From positions 1 through 53,273 of the forward strand of contig RFOM01000023.1 of NCBI GenBank assembly GCA_009926615.1: a stretch of 53,273 bases of DNA, written 5' to 3'. Positions 41,384-49,966 of the stretch are shown piece by piece. How positions within the stretch are numbered: the first letter of the stretch is position 1; each line of letters begins with the position of its first letter. The notes under the pieces were generated by a model. That model ran no database searches. It was not told where the DNA came from and saw nothing but the letters and a program-made list of their open reading frames with translations. A program made the translations under genes and the position numbers. Source of the DNA: Pseudomonadota bacterium. GTDB taxonomy: Bacteria; Bdellovibrionota_B; Oligoflexia; Silvanigrellales; Silvanigrellaceae.

Positions 41384-42589
41384 ATGTATTTCCCCAAAGC
41401 GGCAGCAACCAGCGCAGGACTCGTTTTCCTCATTGCGACGAACTCCTTTCAGGCTGAAGCAAATCCGCAATCAATGCCACGCCCGAGCAGTAAAGCGTTG
41501 GACAAGATTCAATTCAAAGGACGGGATTCAATCCGTTATGTGCCGTTCAGCTTTCGGGAAATCACCGGACAGGCACCGAACGCAGGAGCGACCATAATTC
41601 TCGACGACGGCCGTGCAGTGAATGCTTATACATATCTGAAAGAATTAAATTTCATCGAACGGGATCTCGCATCCTACGGTCAAACGTTGCGCACAGGCGA
41701 GTCGGACCTCGGCACTGTCGCGCGTTCGACGTTACGGGCACCTCAATTTTCGACGCAGAATCCGCAGCCATCAAGCGGTCTGCCGGCAACCGATACGCAG
41801 TGGTCGCACGAAATCAATCACGATTTCGCAGCCGTAAAATCTGCAGGCCGAGTGGTTCAGTCAAAAACTGCGGGAGGAACTGACAGTTCTTTTGCCAGAA
41901 CAACAACCCACACAGTCTCCGGACGACTTTTCGATGCGCAGTCTCCTTCGATTGCACAGTTCGTGCAAAGTGTCGGACGCGACGCTTCGGGTGAGGAATT
42001 CCGTGAAACGCAGGTCTATGTCAACGGACGACAAATCTTCAGACACGGTCGCGGCGACGCTCAGGAAGCGCGGGTCTGGAAAACCGCCTTTGACGTGCCG
42101 CTCAAAAGCATAACTATTCCTGTCGGCCCCGGCAGTATCGAGGCAAAAGTCGGCATACGGGGCGGCGTTAATCTGGATCTGGACCTTGGACCGGCCTCCG
42201 GCAACAGAACCTCGCCGCAGCTTTCGCTCAACTTTAAACCTCAGGTCATCGTCGACGGCTACGCAAGTGCGATGACGACTCCGACCAACATCGGCGAAGC
42301 AGGTTTTGAAGGAGCTATAAACCTGACCGACAACACGCTCAAAATTGCCGGAACAGCGGCAATCTCGTTCCCCAAATTTGTAGACCTCAAAGAAGCCACG
42401 ATTGACAACGTTTTTGCCGGATTCAGCGGAAAGCTGGTCGGCTTTGCGAAAATCAAAATGCCTTCGAAAAACGACGACGGATCGGACGGCAAGAAATTCG
42501 AAAAAGAATTTTACAAGTGGGACGGAATTAAAGTGGAGCAACGACTGTACGAGTACAAGGCTCCTGAACCGCAACCGGCGGACATCTGA
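41384..42589 (+). CDS. Exported protein, unknown function
   Basis: 401 residues with a signal peptide (MYFPKAAATSAGLVFLIATN...AEA). GGGAGG is seven bases upstream of the ATG. The middle is low in motif content; the C-terminal half (~215-380) alternates strands (SIEAKVGIRGGVNLDLDLGP, LSLNFKPQVIVDGYASA), like a beta-sandwich or barrel in the envelope. No family recognised. Its last 62 bases overlap the convergent lipB gene. Confidence 0.7.
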   Translation: MYFPKAAATSAGLVFLIATNSFQAEANPQSMPRPSSKALDKIQFKGRDSIRYVPFSFREITGQAPNAGATIILDDGRAVNAYTYLKELNFIERDLASYGQTLRTGESDLGTVARSTLRAPQFSTQNPQPSSGLPATDTQWSHEINHDFAAVKSAGRVVQSKTAGGTDSSFARTTTHTVSGRLFDAQSPSIAQFVQSVGRDASGEEFRETQVYVNGRQIFRHGRGDAQEARVWKTAFDVPLKSITIPVGPGSIEAKVGIRGGVNLDLDLGPASGNRTSPQLSLNFKPQVIVDGYASAMTTPTNIGEAGFEGAINLTDNTLKIAGTAAISFPKFVDLKEATIDNVFAGFSGKLVGFAKIKMPSKNDDGSDGKKFEKEFYKWDGIKVEQRLYEYKAPEPQPADI

Positions 42590-43226
42590 AATCCTCGATC
42601 ATTTTAATGAAGTCTGCCGCCATTCTTTCACCGATGAGCGGCAGATTTTCATTTCCGGAATGAGACGAAGCCCTTTGCAGAGAAGTCACGCCACGTCCTT
42701 GAATTCCGCAGGGAATAATGTGCCCGAAGGTTTCAAGATTATTTTGGACGTTGATCGCAAGGCCGTGTTTGCTGACGTGATTGGACACGCGGACACCCAC
42801 CGCACCGATTTTATTGCGGCCCACCCATACACCCGGATTTATATCGTCTCTGGCAGCTTCCAATCCCCAGCGGGCGCATTCGCGAATCATAATTTCTTCC
42901 AGTGCCCATACAAGTTTTCGCACAGTCACAAACCGCGCATCAACGCGAATCAAAGGATACAGCACCAGCTGTCCGGGTTCATGAACGGTCACACTTCCGC
43001 CCCGATCAATCCGGCGAAAATCGATTCCCATTGTGTCCAGCTGAGATTCCGAAGTGACAAGATCAGTCGTACGCTCGCGCAACCCCATCGTCACAACCGG
43101 AGGATGTTCAACAATGAGGAGAGTTTCTAGTGCATCAGGATTTGCAGCAAGCTCCGCGTGAGCTTGCTCCATGAGCGAAAGAGCCTCGCTGTATCTGATG
43201 AGGCCGAGCTGTCTGACCCGAATCAT
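42528..43226 (-). CDS. lipB: Octanoyl-[ACP]:protein N-octanoyltransferase
   Basis: LipB moves octanoate from acyl carrier protein to the lipoyl domains of E2 and GcvH proteins. 232 residues. RGGSVTVHEPGQL at ~75-88 keeps the RGG and His of the RGGxxTxHxPGQ motif. The catalytic pair is present: Lys139 in NKIGAVGVRVSNHV and Cys173 in IPCGIQGRGVTS. It is 18 bases after the PhnE-like gene on the same strand. Lipoylation would serve complexes such as that of the E1 fusion at 19730. Overlaps the convergent exported-protein gene by 62 bases. Confidence 0.95.
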   Translation of the reverse strand: MIRVRQLGLIRYSEALSLMEQAHAELAANPDALETLLIVEHPPVVTMGLRERTTDLVTSESQLDTMGIDFRRIDRGGSVTVHEPGQLVLYPLIRVDARFVTVRKLVWALEEIMIRECARWGLEAARDDINPGVWVGRNKIGAVGVRVSNHVSKHGLAINVQNNLETFGHIIPCGIQGRGVTSLQRASSHSGNENLPLIGERMAADFIKMIEDFRCPPVAVQEPCTRTVVAPL

Positions 43227-43244
43227 TAAAAAACCCGCCGAATG

Positions 43245-44540
43245 CTATTGAATGGCCTCGCGCACTTTGGCTGACAGGAAGTCCATCGTCCAAACGACGA
43301 AAAAGATGAGCGCTGCGAGCGTGCCGACCTGCGTCCAGTGAGCAAGACCCTGTTCCTGAATCAATAGTCCGCCGATTCCGCCGCCGCCGACCAGACCAAT
43401 AATTGTTGCCATGCGGACATTGATGTCCCAGCGATAAATCGTAAACGCCAGATAGGGCATCACCACTTGCGGAACAACCGCAAACCACGCAACTGCAATG
43501 TGACTTGCGCCCGTGGCTTCGAGTGCCTCAATCGGACCTTCGTCTACACCCTCGATGGCTTCGGAATACTGTTTGACCAAACTGGAAATACTGTGAACCA
43601 TGAGTGCAAGCGCGCCCGCAAACGGACCGATTCCAATCCACACTGAAAACAGAATGGCCCAGATGATCGGTTCAATGGAACGCGTCACATTGATGTAAAG
43701 TCTGACCACCGTGTAGGCGAGACGTGTGGCAAAAGAATGCCGTGTGAGATTGCGGGCTCCGAAAAAAGCAAGAACAAAAGCCACCGGCACGGCAAAGAAA
43801 GTTGCCATAAAAGCAAGGTAAACACTCTCGAGCAGTTTGGAGACGGCGTTACCGTAGTAGGATGCATCCGACGGCACGCATTCAAGATTGAAGAGCGGCA
43901 GAGCTTCGCCGGCTGAACCGATCAATGCGTTGGTCGCATTGGTCAGGCTGACGAGTCCGTTGAGCACAAATTCAAGTCCGGCCGAAAGCGGCATACCGAT
44001 CACGGGCAAACCGCAGGCAAGCTGCAAAACAAGCCGGCCGAAACTTTGCAATCCGACGAGTTCGACCATTTTGCCGAGTTCGACGCGTGTCAGCACCCAG
44101 CCCGTAAGAATCGTCAGGGCAAGAACAAGCCAGCCTTCTTTGCGCGCGAGCGACCAATGATTGCGGATTCGGATACTGTCTTCAGGATTGTTGACCTGCA
44201 GTTTGGATAAACTTGCGACCCAAGGCCCGAATCCTCTTCCTGTGAGTCCGAATCCGATTCCGGCAGCCGCTCCTGCTGCAAACACAAGACCCGCAGCCGT
44301 CCAGCTGAATTCAGAATATCTGCTGTCATAATTCAAGGCCGAAACAATTGATGCAGCCCAAGCCCGCGGAGAATCATCAATGGCAAATCCTTCAACGAAG
44401 GGAAGAATCATATTCCACCAAACGATCCGCGCAGCCACCAGCGCGATATAACCCCATACAAGGATTTCGATGATAAATCCTGACCACTCGCGTGTGCGTC
44501 TTTCACTTTCGATCATCGGAACAAATGAAGGAATACGCAT
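43245..44540 (-). CDS. PhnE-like ABC transporter permease
   Basis: 431 residues, longer than the usual ~270 of a single PhnE. The C-terminal ~230 residues are the permease proper, with the EAA-type loop GPIEALEATGASHIAVAWFAVVP and several helices (FFAVPVAFVLAFFGARN, ATIIGLVGGGGIGGLLI). The N-terminal ~200 residues contain extra helices not in standard PhnE, perhaps a degenerate duplicated half. The start overlaps the ATPase stop (TGATG). No PhnD-like binding protein and no phosphonate enzyme genes are in the window, so the substrate is open. Confidence 0.85.
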   Translation of the reverse strand: MRIPSFVPMIESERRTREWSGFIIEILVWGYIALVAARIVWWNMILPFVEGFAIDDSPRAWAASIVSALNYDSRYSEFSWTAAGLVFAAGAAAGIGFGLTGRGFGPWVASLSKLQVNNPEDSIRIRNHWSLARKEGWLVLALTILTGWVLTRVELGKMVELVGLQSFGRLVLQLACGLPVIGMPLSAGLEFVLNGLVSLTNATNALIGSAGEALPLFNLECVPSDASYYGNAVSKLLESVYLAFMATFFAVPVAFVLAFFGARNLTRHSFATRLAYTVVRLYINVTRSIEPIIWAILFSVWIGIGPFAGALALMVHSISSLVKQYSEAIEGVDEGPIEALEATGASHIAVAWFAVVPQVVMPYLAFTIYRWDINVRMATIIGLVGGGGIGGLLIQEQGLAHWTQVGTLAALIFFVVWTMDFLSAKVREAIQ

Positions 44541-45385
44541 CAGTGAATCTCCACTTCCTTGGCTTGCTCACCGTAAATGTCTTTGAACCACTGCTCGGTG
44601 ATGTCCTGCGGTTTGCCTTCAAAAACTTTTTCACCGCCCCGCAACGCAACCACATGCGTGGCATATTCGCGGACGAGACTCAAAAAGTGAAGATTGCAGA
44701 TCACCGTGACGCCATGTTTTTCATTGAGAAGCTTCAGATACTGCATCACCGAATTACTCGTTGCAGGATCGAGTGAAGCCACCGGCTCGTCGGCGAGCAG
44801 GAGCTGCGGTTTCTGCATCAAAGTTCTCGCAATCGCGACGCGTTGCTGCTGTCCGCCGGACAAGCCGTCTGCCCTGACAAAAGCCTTGTCGGGGATTCCT
44901 ACAAGCTTGAGTGCCTCCTGAGCTTCATCGATCCACTCCTTGGGCCACTTTCTGAAAATCCCGCCGAACGGCATCTCCGACATTTGTCCAAGCCGGCCCG
45001 AAAGGACGTTGGTTAAAACATCTCTGCGTTTGATAAGATTAAAATGTTGAAAAACCATGCCGATGTTCTGCCGCACACGACACAGGTCGCGGGCTGAGAG
45101 CTGTCTCATGCTCTGACCGTTAAAAACAATCTCACCGCCGGTGGGTTCATGAATGCGGTTGATGCAGCGCAACATTGTTGATTTGCCGGAACCCGACAGG
45201 CCGATGACGGCAAGAAAACTTCCGCGGGGCACATCAAAACTGACCCCCTTAAGTGCACGGGTCCCGTTGGGGTAAACCTTCTCCACCCCGCTCAGGCGCA
45301 AAATCACGTCCTCGTTTGTTGATGAGTGTGAATGAGCATTTCCGTCGGAATTAAGCCAAACGGTGCGGGAGTACAGGTTGAACAC
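44540..45385 (-). CDS. PhnC-like ABC transporter ATPase
   Basis: Start set at GTG 45385 (MFNLYSRTVW), with AGGAG seven bases upstream and after the terminator; the longer in-frame start would lie inside the terminator region. 281 residues. Walker A GLSGSGKST, Q-loop FQHFNLI, signature LSGGQQQRVAIA, Walker B LLLADEPVASLD. The spacing and sequence FQHFNLIKRRDVLTNVLSGRL fit the phosphonate-type PhnC subfamily. Operon: PhnC-like, PhnE-like, lipB. A ~33-residue N-terminal extension (including HSHSST) precedes the normal start. Confidence 0.88.
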   Translation of the reverse strand: MFNLYSRTVWLNSDGNAHSHSSTNEDVILRLSGVEKVYPNGTRALKGVSFDVPRGSFLAVIGLSGSGKSTMLRCINRIHEPTGGEIVFNGQSMRQLSARDLCRVRQNIGMVFQHFNLIKRRDVLTNVLSGRLGQMSEMPFGGIFRKWPKEWIDEAQEALKLVGIPDKAFVRADGLSGGQQQRVAIARTLMQKPQLLLADEPVASLDPATSNSVMQYLKLLNEKHGVTVICNLHFLSLVREYATHVVALRGGEKVFEGKPQDITEQWFKDIYGEQAKEVEIH

Positions 45386-45406
45386 ACCAAATCTCCTACT
45401 TTGTCT

Positions 45407-45436
45407 AAAAAAAACAAGGCCCTCAGTGCGGGCCTC
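45407..45436 (-). terminator. Terminator between the Slt gene and the PhnC-like gene
   Basis: On the minus strand AGGCCC-GCACTGA-GGGCCT, with G-T extension on each side, is followed by TTGTTTTTTTT. It ends ~20 bases before the chosen GTG of the PhnC-like gene. It separates that operon from the Slt gene upstream, or could act as an attenuator. Confidence 0.8.
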
Positions 45437-45480
45437 GGTCGTATAAAACAGCATGAGTCAAAAGGAAAGGGAATCTTATA

Positions 45481-47802
45481 TCAGAACATTTCCATTTCGT
45501 TTCGGGGAGTTGGCAGGCGAGAAGAGAGATCAACTGTTACACCCGATTGCCCTTTTGAGTGCAGCCGCGTGTAAATCTCCATATTGGTCAGAACGGTGGC
45601 TACATATTTTCGTGTCTGGTCAAAGGGAATATCTTCAAGAAACTCATCCAGAATCATTTCACCGTTTCTCTTGAGCCAGCGATCCACAGCTTCGGGTCCG
45701 GCATTGTACGCCGCGATCGCAAGAGTCAGCTCACCCTGATAATAATCCATCAGCCGTGCAAGATACCAAGCCCCGAAAGCAATGCTCACTTCCGGCCGGT
45801 CAAGGTGACTCGGTTCAAAATCAGGATAGTCCAGAAATTCCGCAATCCGTTCTCCGGTTGAAGGCATGATCTGCATAAGACCGCGCGCGCCGACATTGCT
45901 CACAACCTGCGGCTGAAAGGATGACTCGGCTCTCATGATCGACAAAACAAGCCACGGGCTCACACCGAAGCTCTCTGCTGCGTCGGCGACCAATTGTCGG
46001 TAGGGCACCGGATAAAGAAGACTCAGACTTTGAGAATTTTTGGCGACGAAATTTTTCCACTCCGATGTTTTGCCAATCGGAATTCGCGAGCTGCCCTTTC
46101 GCTGTCCCAAAGCAAACTGAACCGCGGCGTGGGCATCACCTGCCTGAACAAGAAACTCGGCCAGCGGGGTTCCGGATCCCGAAAGAGTCTGCAATTTTTT
46201 TCTTAACGGTGCCTTTATCGTTTCTCCGTATCCGGCTTCCGCGAGTAAATTCAAATACTCGTATCTGCTCTCAACGCGCGGCTTGCTCCTGAGCATTGCA
46301 ATGTACTTTGCGCTGTCGGCATTGCGGGACAATGGTTTAGCCTTGAGTGCGATGTTGCTGCTCTTGGGTGCGGGCAATTTCGGACTTCCCTTTTGCATTC
46401 GCCAATCGGCAAACAGAGCATAATGATTCGAGCCGTCCATGCCGGCAATCGACTTGAAAATCTCGACGGCCTGCTGTTTGCGGCCACCCTGCTCATGAGC
46501 ACGTCCACGCCAATACTGAAAGCGCGCACGCTGTTCCTGCCCGCTTTCGCGGGTCGTCGAATTCAACGCGGATGAATAATTTTTACTGAGGTAATGCGCC
46601 CAAAAAGTTCGCCACAACACGTCACGCTGACGCATAACTCCTGAAAGTTGACCTGCTTCACGCGCAACATCCTCATAGCGCCCCGCATAGTGGAGCGACA
46701 TAACGTATCTGGGACGCGCCGTGTTGGCTGATTCTGTCTGAGGAAATCCCTGAATGATGTCTTTGTACAGCTGTGCCGCTTCCACAGGCCGGTGCACCCC
46801 GTTCAAATTTCGGGCATGAACCATGATCAGACGCTCTTTCGTAAACGGTGCCTCGAAATTACGGGAATTAACCAATCCGGATGTGATCTCGAGAGCTGTC
46901 CGGTAATCGCGGACGGACTGCAGCCACTCAACCGTATCAAGCAAATCACTGCGAACCTGAAAAGAAAGTGAATCCGGATTTTGACGTGAAATCAAGAGCG
47001 CTTCGGGCACACCGGCGAGAGCCTGCGCATATCCCGTCAAATCGGGTCTGGAACCGAATCTCTGAATAAGCATTGTCGCACGACTGCGCGCATCTGATTT
47101 ACCTTCTGCATCGGCATCGAGCCTGCACACCAAATCCGGAGTCAATTTGCCAATCAACTCTTTCGCAACGAAAGGATAAAAGCGAAACAACACATTTTCG
47201 ACAGTCAGTGCATCCGGAAGTCTGTCAACCCGTCTGAGCTCGTCGGACAAACGTTTGAGCGCTAGTCCCTCTGCTCCGTTCAAAAACTCTTTGCCAATCT
47301 CCGCTCTGTACCGTTCGAACATCGCCAATGATTCGAGTGGAAGTCCTGCGAGCAAAAAACCATTTACAGCGCGGAAGACCAGTTCGCGGACAGCCGGATT
47401 CCAGAGCAAATTGCCGTTGCGCCTGTCATAAACATCAATTGCGGTCTCGATGTCACGGGTTGCCCTTTCGGCAAAAAAACCTGCATCTGCCCAGCGTCCT
47501 TCGGCTTCTGACAATTCAGAAGAAACACTGTTCCACACTGTCGAAATCAAAGGATCTGAACTCAGTGCACGGGATTCAGACAGTTTTTGCCGCGCGATTG
47601 AAAAATTTCCGGATTTGACAGCGGCTGAGGCCGAAGAAATGAGCTGAGCCGCCCGCAGATTGTTGTCCTTGCCGGTGCGGTTGGCACGCTGATCGGCTTT
47701 CAATTGCTTCGGCTGATTTCCTTCAACTGCAAAAGCCATGTTTTGGGCGCAAAACGATGCGACCATCGCAAGCCAAAACTTTTGCGTTTTACGAATCAAC
47801 AT
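45481..47802 (-). CDS. Soluble lytic murein transglycosylase
   Basis: Start at ATG 47802 (MLIRKTQKFWLAMVASFCAQNMAFA), a signal peptide. 773 residues. A long alpha-helical superhelix region (~60-560) precedes the C-terminal catalytic domain: ESFGVSPWLVLSIMRAESSF with catalytic Glu626, VGARGLMQIMPSTG, and AIAAYNAGPEAVDRWL. This is the Slt70-type layout (family 1 transglycosylase), cutting glycan strands of peptidoglycan to 1,6-anhydro ends in the periplasm. The terminator follows ~45 bases after its stop. Confidence 0.92.
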   Translation of the reverse strand: MLIRKTQKFWLAMVASFCAQNMAFAVEGNQPKQLKADQRANRTGKDNNLRAAQLISSASAAVKSGNFSIARQKLSESRALSSDPLISTVWNSVSSELSEAEGRWADAGFFAERATRDIETAIDVYDRRNGNLLWNPAVRELVFRAVNGFLLAGLPLESLAMFERYRAEIGKEFLNGAEGLALKRLSDELRRVDRLPDALTVENVLFRFYPFVAKELIGKLTPDLVCRLDADAEGKSDARSRATMLIQRFGSRPDLTGYAQALAGVPEALLISRQNPDSLSFQVRSDLLDTVEWLQSVRDYRTALEITSGLVNSRNFEAPFTKERLIMVHARNLNGVHRPVEAAQLYKDIIQGFPQTESANTARPRYVMSLHYAGRYEDVAREAGQLSGVMRQRDVLWRTFWAHYLSKNYSSALNSTTRESGQEQRARFQYWRGRAHEQGGRKQQAVEIFKSIAGMDGSNHYALFADWRMQKGSPKLPAPKSSNIALKAKPLSRNADSAKYIAMLRSKPRVESRYEYLNLLAEAGYGETIKAPLRKKLQTLSGSGTPLAEFLVQAGDAHAAVQFALGQRKGSSRIPIGKTSEWKNFVAKNSQSLSLLYPVPYRQLVADAAESFGVSPWLVLSIMRAESSFQPQVVSNVGARGLMQIMPSTGERIAEFLDYPDFEPSHLDRPEVSIAFGAWYLARLMDYYQGELTLAIAAYNAGPEAVDRWLKRNGEMILDEFLEDIPFDQTRKYVATVLTNMEIYTRLHSKGQSGVTVDLSSRLPTPRNEMEMF

Positions 47803-48029
47803 CCGCCGTGCTCCCCGATTGCGTGCTTCAAGACTACAGCATCGGAGAGAGATGCGGAGTGTCAAACCGTCGCACTTGCATCCGTGCCGAAAGGGGTCAT
47901 CGGTCGGTTATGGTTGGTTATTTTCAACAGCCTGAAATCAATACAAAAAAAAGAGCTTAATTTTGCCGTGCAGGATTCGAAAAGCAGGAAGTGTTCTTTG
48001 ATGGAAAAATTCAGAAAAGGACGATCGAC

Positions 48030-48410
48030 ATGACCGAAAGAATCGACAAACAGCACCGCTATCCGTGGGAAGTCATCGAGCTGGCCGTTGTCTGGTATCA
48101 GAGAGACAATCTGACTTACCGCGCGGTCTCCGAGAAACTGATGCAGCACGGTGTCGAGGTTTCTCACAAAACAGTTTTTGAGTGGGTTCAGAAATTCGGC
48201 GACGTGGTCTCCAGAAAACCGAAAACCGGAAAAAAATCTCCGCGCAGAGAGACAAACATCGAAGAGTCATATGTGAAAGTCAACGGCGAATGGAAGTATA
48301 TGTACCGCTCGCTCGACGGCCGCGGAAACATACTCAATGCCGTTCTGCGCAACCGCCGGAATCTGGCTTCCGCCAAATCGTTTCTCAGCAAAGAAGCCGA
48401 CGACAACTGA
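48030..48410 (+). pseudogene. IS6-family transposase remnant or domesticated DNA-binding protein
   Basis: 126 residues from ATG 48030 with AAAGGA upstream. It matches only the first half of IS6/IS26-type transposases: RYPWEVIELAVVWYQRDNLTYRAVSEKL, VEVSHKTVFEWVQKFG (helix-turn-helix), then NIEESYVKVNGEWKYMYRSLDGRGNIL and LRNRRNLASAKSFL. The first catalytic Asp of the usual DETY is replaced by Glu (EESY), and the frame ends before the second Asp and the final Glu. It cannot be an active transposase. No inverted repeats or target duplications were found. It may be a remnant or a reused DNA-binding protein, as the frame has no internal stop. Confidence 0.75.
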
Positions 48411-48580
48411 GCCGACGGCTCATAACCCACCATAATTCCGTTTAATTTTCACTTTTCTTGCCGAAGTTCTTACAATTCAGTAAGCGTCGCCGGCGATTCT
48501 GGCGTTTTGGAAACAATCCTTTAAAAAACCTCCAAGGATTCAAGTTTTTCTAATTGCCATCGGTCAATGAAGGAGGAAAA

Positions 48581-49297
48581 ATGCAAACTCTTGCAGGCAA
48601 CCAATACGTGATCACCTTGGATGACGATCCAATGGTTTCCAAAATTATCGAGAAATCACTTTCCCTGCGTTCAGTGACCTTTCCGACAATCACCGAGTTC
48701 ACCTCCCGAATTCCCAACACTGAACCTCTGGCAGTTTTTGTGGATATTCATCTTGCCAACGATCAATCCGGACTCGACATTGTTCCGCAGCTCAGAGCCC
48801 GCTGGCCCTACAGTCCGATCATCGTCATTACGGGCGACCACGCCGACGACTTGCTGGTCGATGCATTCCGGAAAGGTGCTGACGATTTTCTTTTGAAGCC
48901 CATCAAACCCCGCGAAGTTCAGGCACGTTTTCAGGCACGGCTCACTCATCTGCAGGATCGCGCAGCCAAAAGCGCGCTGGCGGCAGGCGATGTCAGCCTC
49001 GACACCGCTCACCGTGTGGTCACAGGTCCCAACGGACGACAGTTCCTTGCACCGGTCGAAACACTTCTTCTCGCTCAGCTGATCAAGGCCAAAGGAACTG
49101 TTGTTCCCAAGGAGACTCTCAAGCGTGAAGCATGGGGTCCTGTGAGGGTCAGCGACAACGCTTTTTACCGGAAACTTTTTGAACTCAGACGCGCTCTCGA
49201 GGGCGTATCCCTGAACGTAAAGATTCAATCTGTTTACGGAGCAGGTCTGAGTCTGGATGTCCAGACCAACGTCACTCCCATGCTGAGTGCTTTGTAA
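48581..49297 (+). CDS. OmpR-type response regulator
   Basis: Start at ATG 48581, six bases after GAAGGAGG. 238 residues. Receiver domain with acidic residues D14-D16, phosphoacceptor Asp55 in AVFVDIHLAND, Thr in VITGDHADD and Lys in LLKPIKPREV. Residues ~135-230 form a winged-helix DNA-binding domain (LLAQLIKAKGTVVPKETLKREAWG, RKLFELRRALEGVSLNVKIQSVYGAG). No histidine kinase is adjacent; an Hpt protein gene follows 44 bases later and may supply the phosphoryl group. Confidence 0.9.
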   Translation: MQTLAGNQYVITLDDDPMVSKIIEKSLSLRSVTFPTITEFTSRIPNTEPLAVFVDIHLANDQSGLDIVPQLRARWPYSPIIVITGDHADDLLVDAFRKGADDFLLKPIKPREVQARFQARLTHLQDRAAKSALAAGDVSLDTAHRVVTGPNGRQFLAPVETLLLAQLIKAKGTVVPKETLKREAWGPVRVSDNAFYRKLFELRRALEGVSLNVKIQSVYGAGLSLDVQTNVTPMLSAL

Positions 49298-49341
49298 GGT
49301 CTTCCCCGCCAGTCAAACAATCCGCGCAGGCAGGACACAAC

Positions 49342-49728
49342 TTGGACTATAATTCAGCATCAAAAAACTTCTCCGGCCTTCCGGTTTTGAATCACGAACA
49401 GCTGGCCATGCTTTCTGAACTGTCGGATGAGGGGTGCAACCTCGTCGGGGAGTTGTTTGAAATATTTAAAACGACCACGCCCGCGATCGTCGAAGAACTG
49501 AGCACGGCGATTGAGGCCGGCAACCGCAAGGCGGCCGCACGGCTGGCGCACCGGCTGAAAGGCTCGGCTGCCAATCTCGGGGCAGCCCGCTTGGCTGCTT
49601 ATTGCGAAAATCTGGAACTCAGAACCAAAACCGAAGGTTCTGAAATACCGGAATCCTGCCGGACTGACCTGCTCGAACATTTGAATGAGTGCCACCTCGC
49701 CGTCGGGCAATGGCTCAGCGCCCGCTGA
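49342..49728 (+). CDS. Hpt-domain phosphotransfer protein
   Basis: 128 residues from a TTG start with AGGA six bases upstream. The Hpt helical bundle carries RLAHRLKGSAANLGAARLAAYCENLE, with phospho-accepting His70. Hpt proteins relay phosphoryl groups between receivers in multistep systems; the OmpR-type regulator upstream is the likely partner. A terminator overlaps its stop codon. Confidence 0.88.
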   Translation: MDYNSASKNFSGLPVLNHEQLAMLSELSDEGCNLVGELFEIFKTTTPAIVEELSTAIEAGNRKAAARLAHRLKGSAANLGAARLAAYCENLELRTKTEGSEIPESCRTDLLEHLNECHLAVGQWLSAR

Positions 49729-49736
49729 GCCTTTTT
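49712..49736 (+). terminator. Rho-independent terminator after the Hpt gene
   Basis: GGCTCAGC-GCCC-GCTGAGCC (perfect 8-bp stem, 4-base loop) followed by five T. The stop codon of the Hpt gene is in the 3' arm. Confidence 0.92.
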
Positions 49737-49966
49737 ATTACCTGAATAAGAAAATCGGCAGAACTCCATTCACAAAATTTAATATAGGCTTTGCTTGTCA
49801 TACCGCCTGCGTTGTCGTGCTGAATTGCTCTGTTTTCCTTGAGAGCAAAAGCAGTAAAGGCAGACAACGTCCCGCCGTGCGTGCGCCTGCCTTTTCAGGA
49901 GGAGACCGGTAAAGCGTCTCCTCCCTCGCCTCACTTTTATAATTTTTTTTTGAAAGGAGGTAACCC
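49737..49966 (+). promoter_or_regulatory. Leader and promoter region of the subtilase gene
   Basis: No gene is seen in these 230 bases. A perfect TATAAT lies at 49938-49943, giving a short leader that carries AAGGAGG (49954-49960) before GTG 49967. Upstream of it GGAGGAGAC (49898-49906) and GTCTCCTCC (49916-49924) form a perfect 9-base inverted repeat over the -35 position. AAAGGCAG (49856-49863) and CTGCCTTTT (49887-49895) form a second, terminator-like repeat with a 23-base loop. Confidence 0.55.

Noticed and set aside
41318..41384. CTCCCTCC pairing with the GGGAGG of the exported-protein gene as a regulatory structure
   Set aside because: Any CCTCC can pair with a Shine-Dalgarno; this one is short and ~50 bases away, so chance is likely.
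43245..45385. Phosphonate uptake system
   Set aside because: Only the ATPase and permease match; there is no binding protein or phosphonate enzyme, so the substrate is left open.
48408..48420. GAGCC-GAC-GGCTC as a terminator of the IS6-like gene
   Set aside because: The stem is only 5 bp and no T-run follows.
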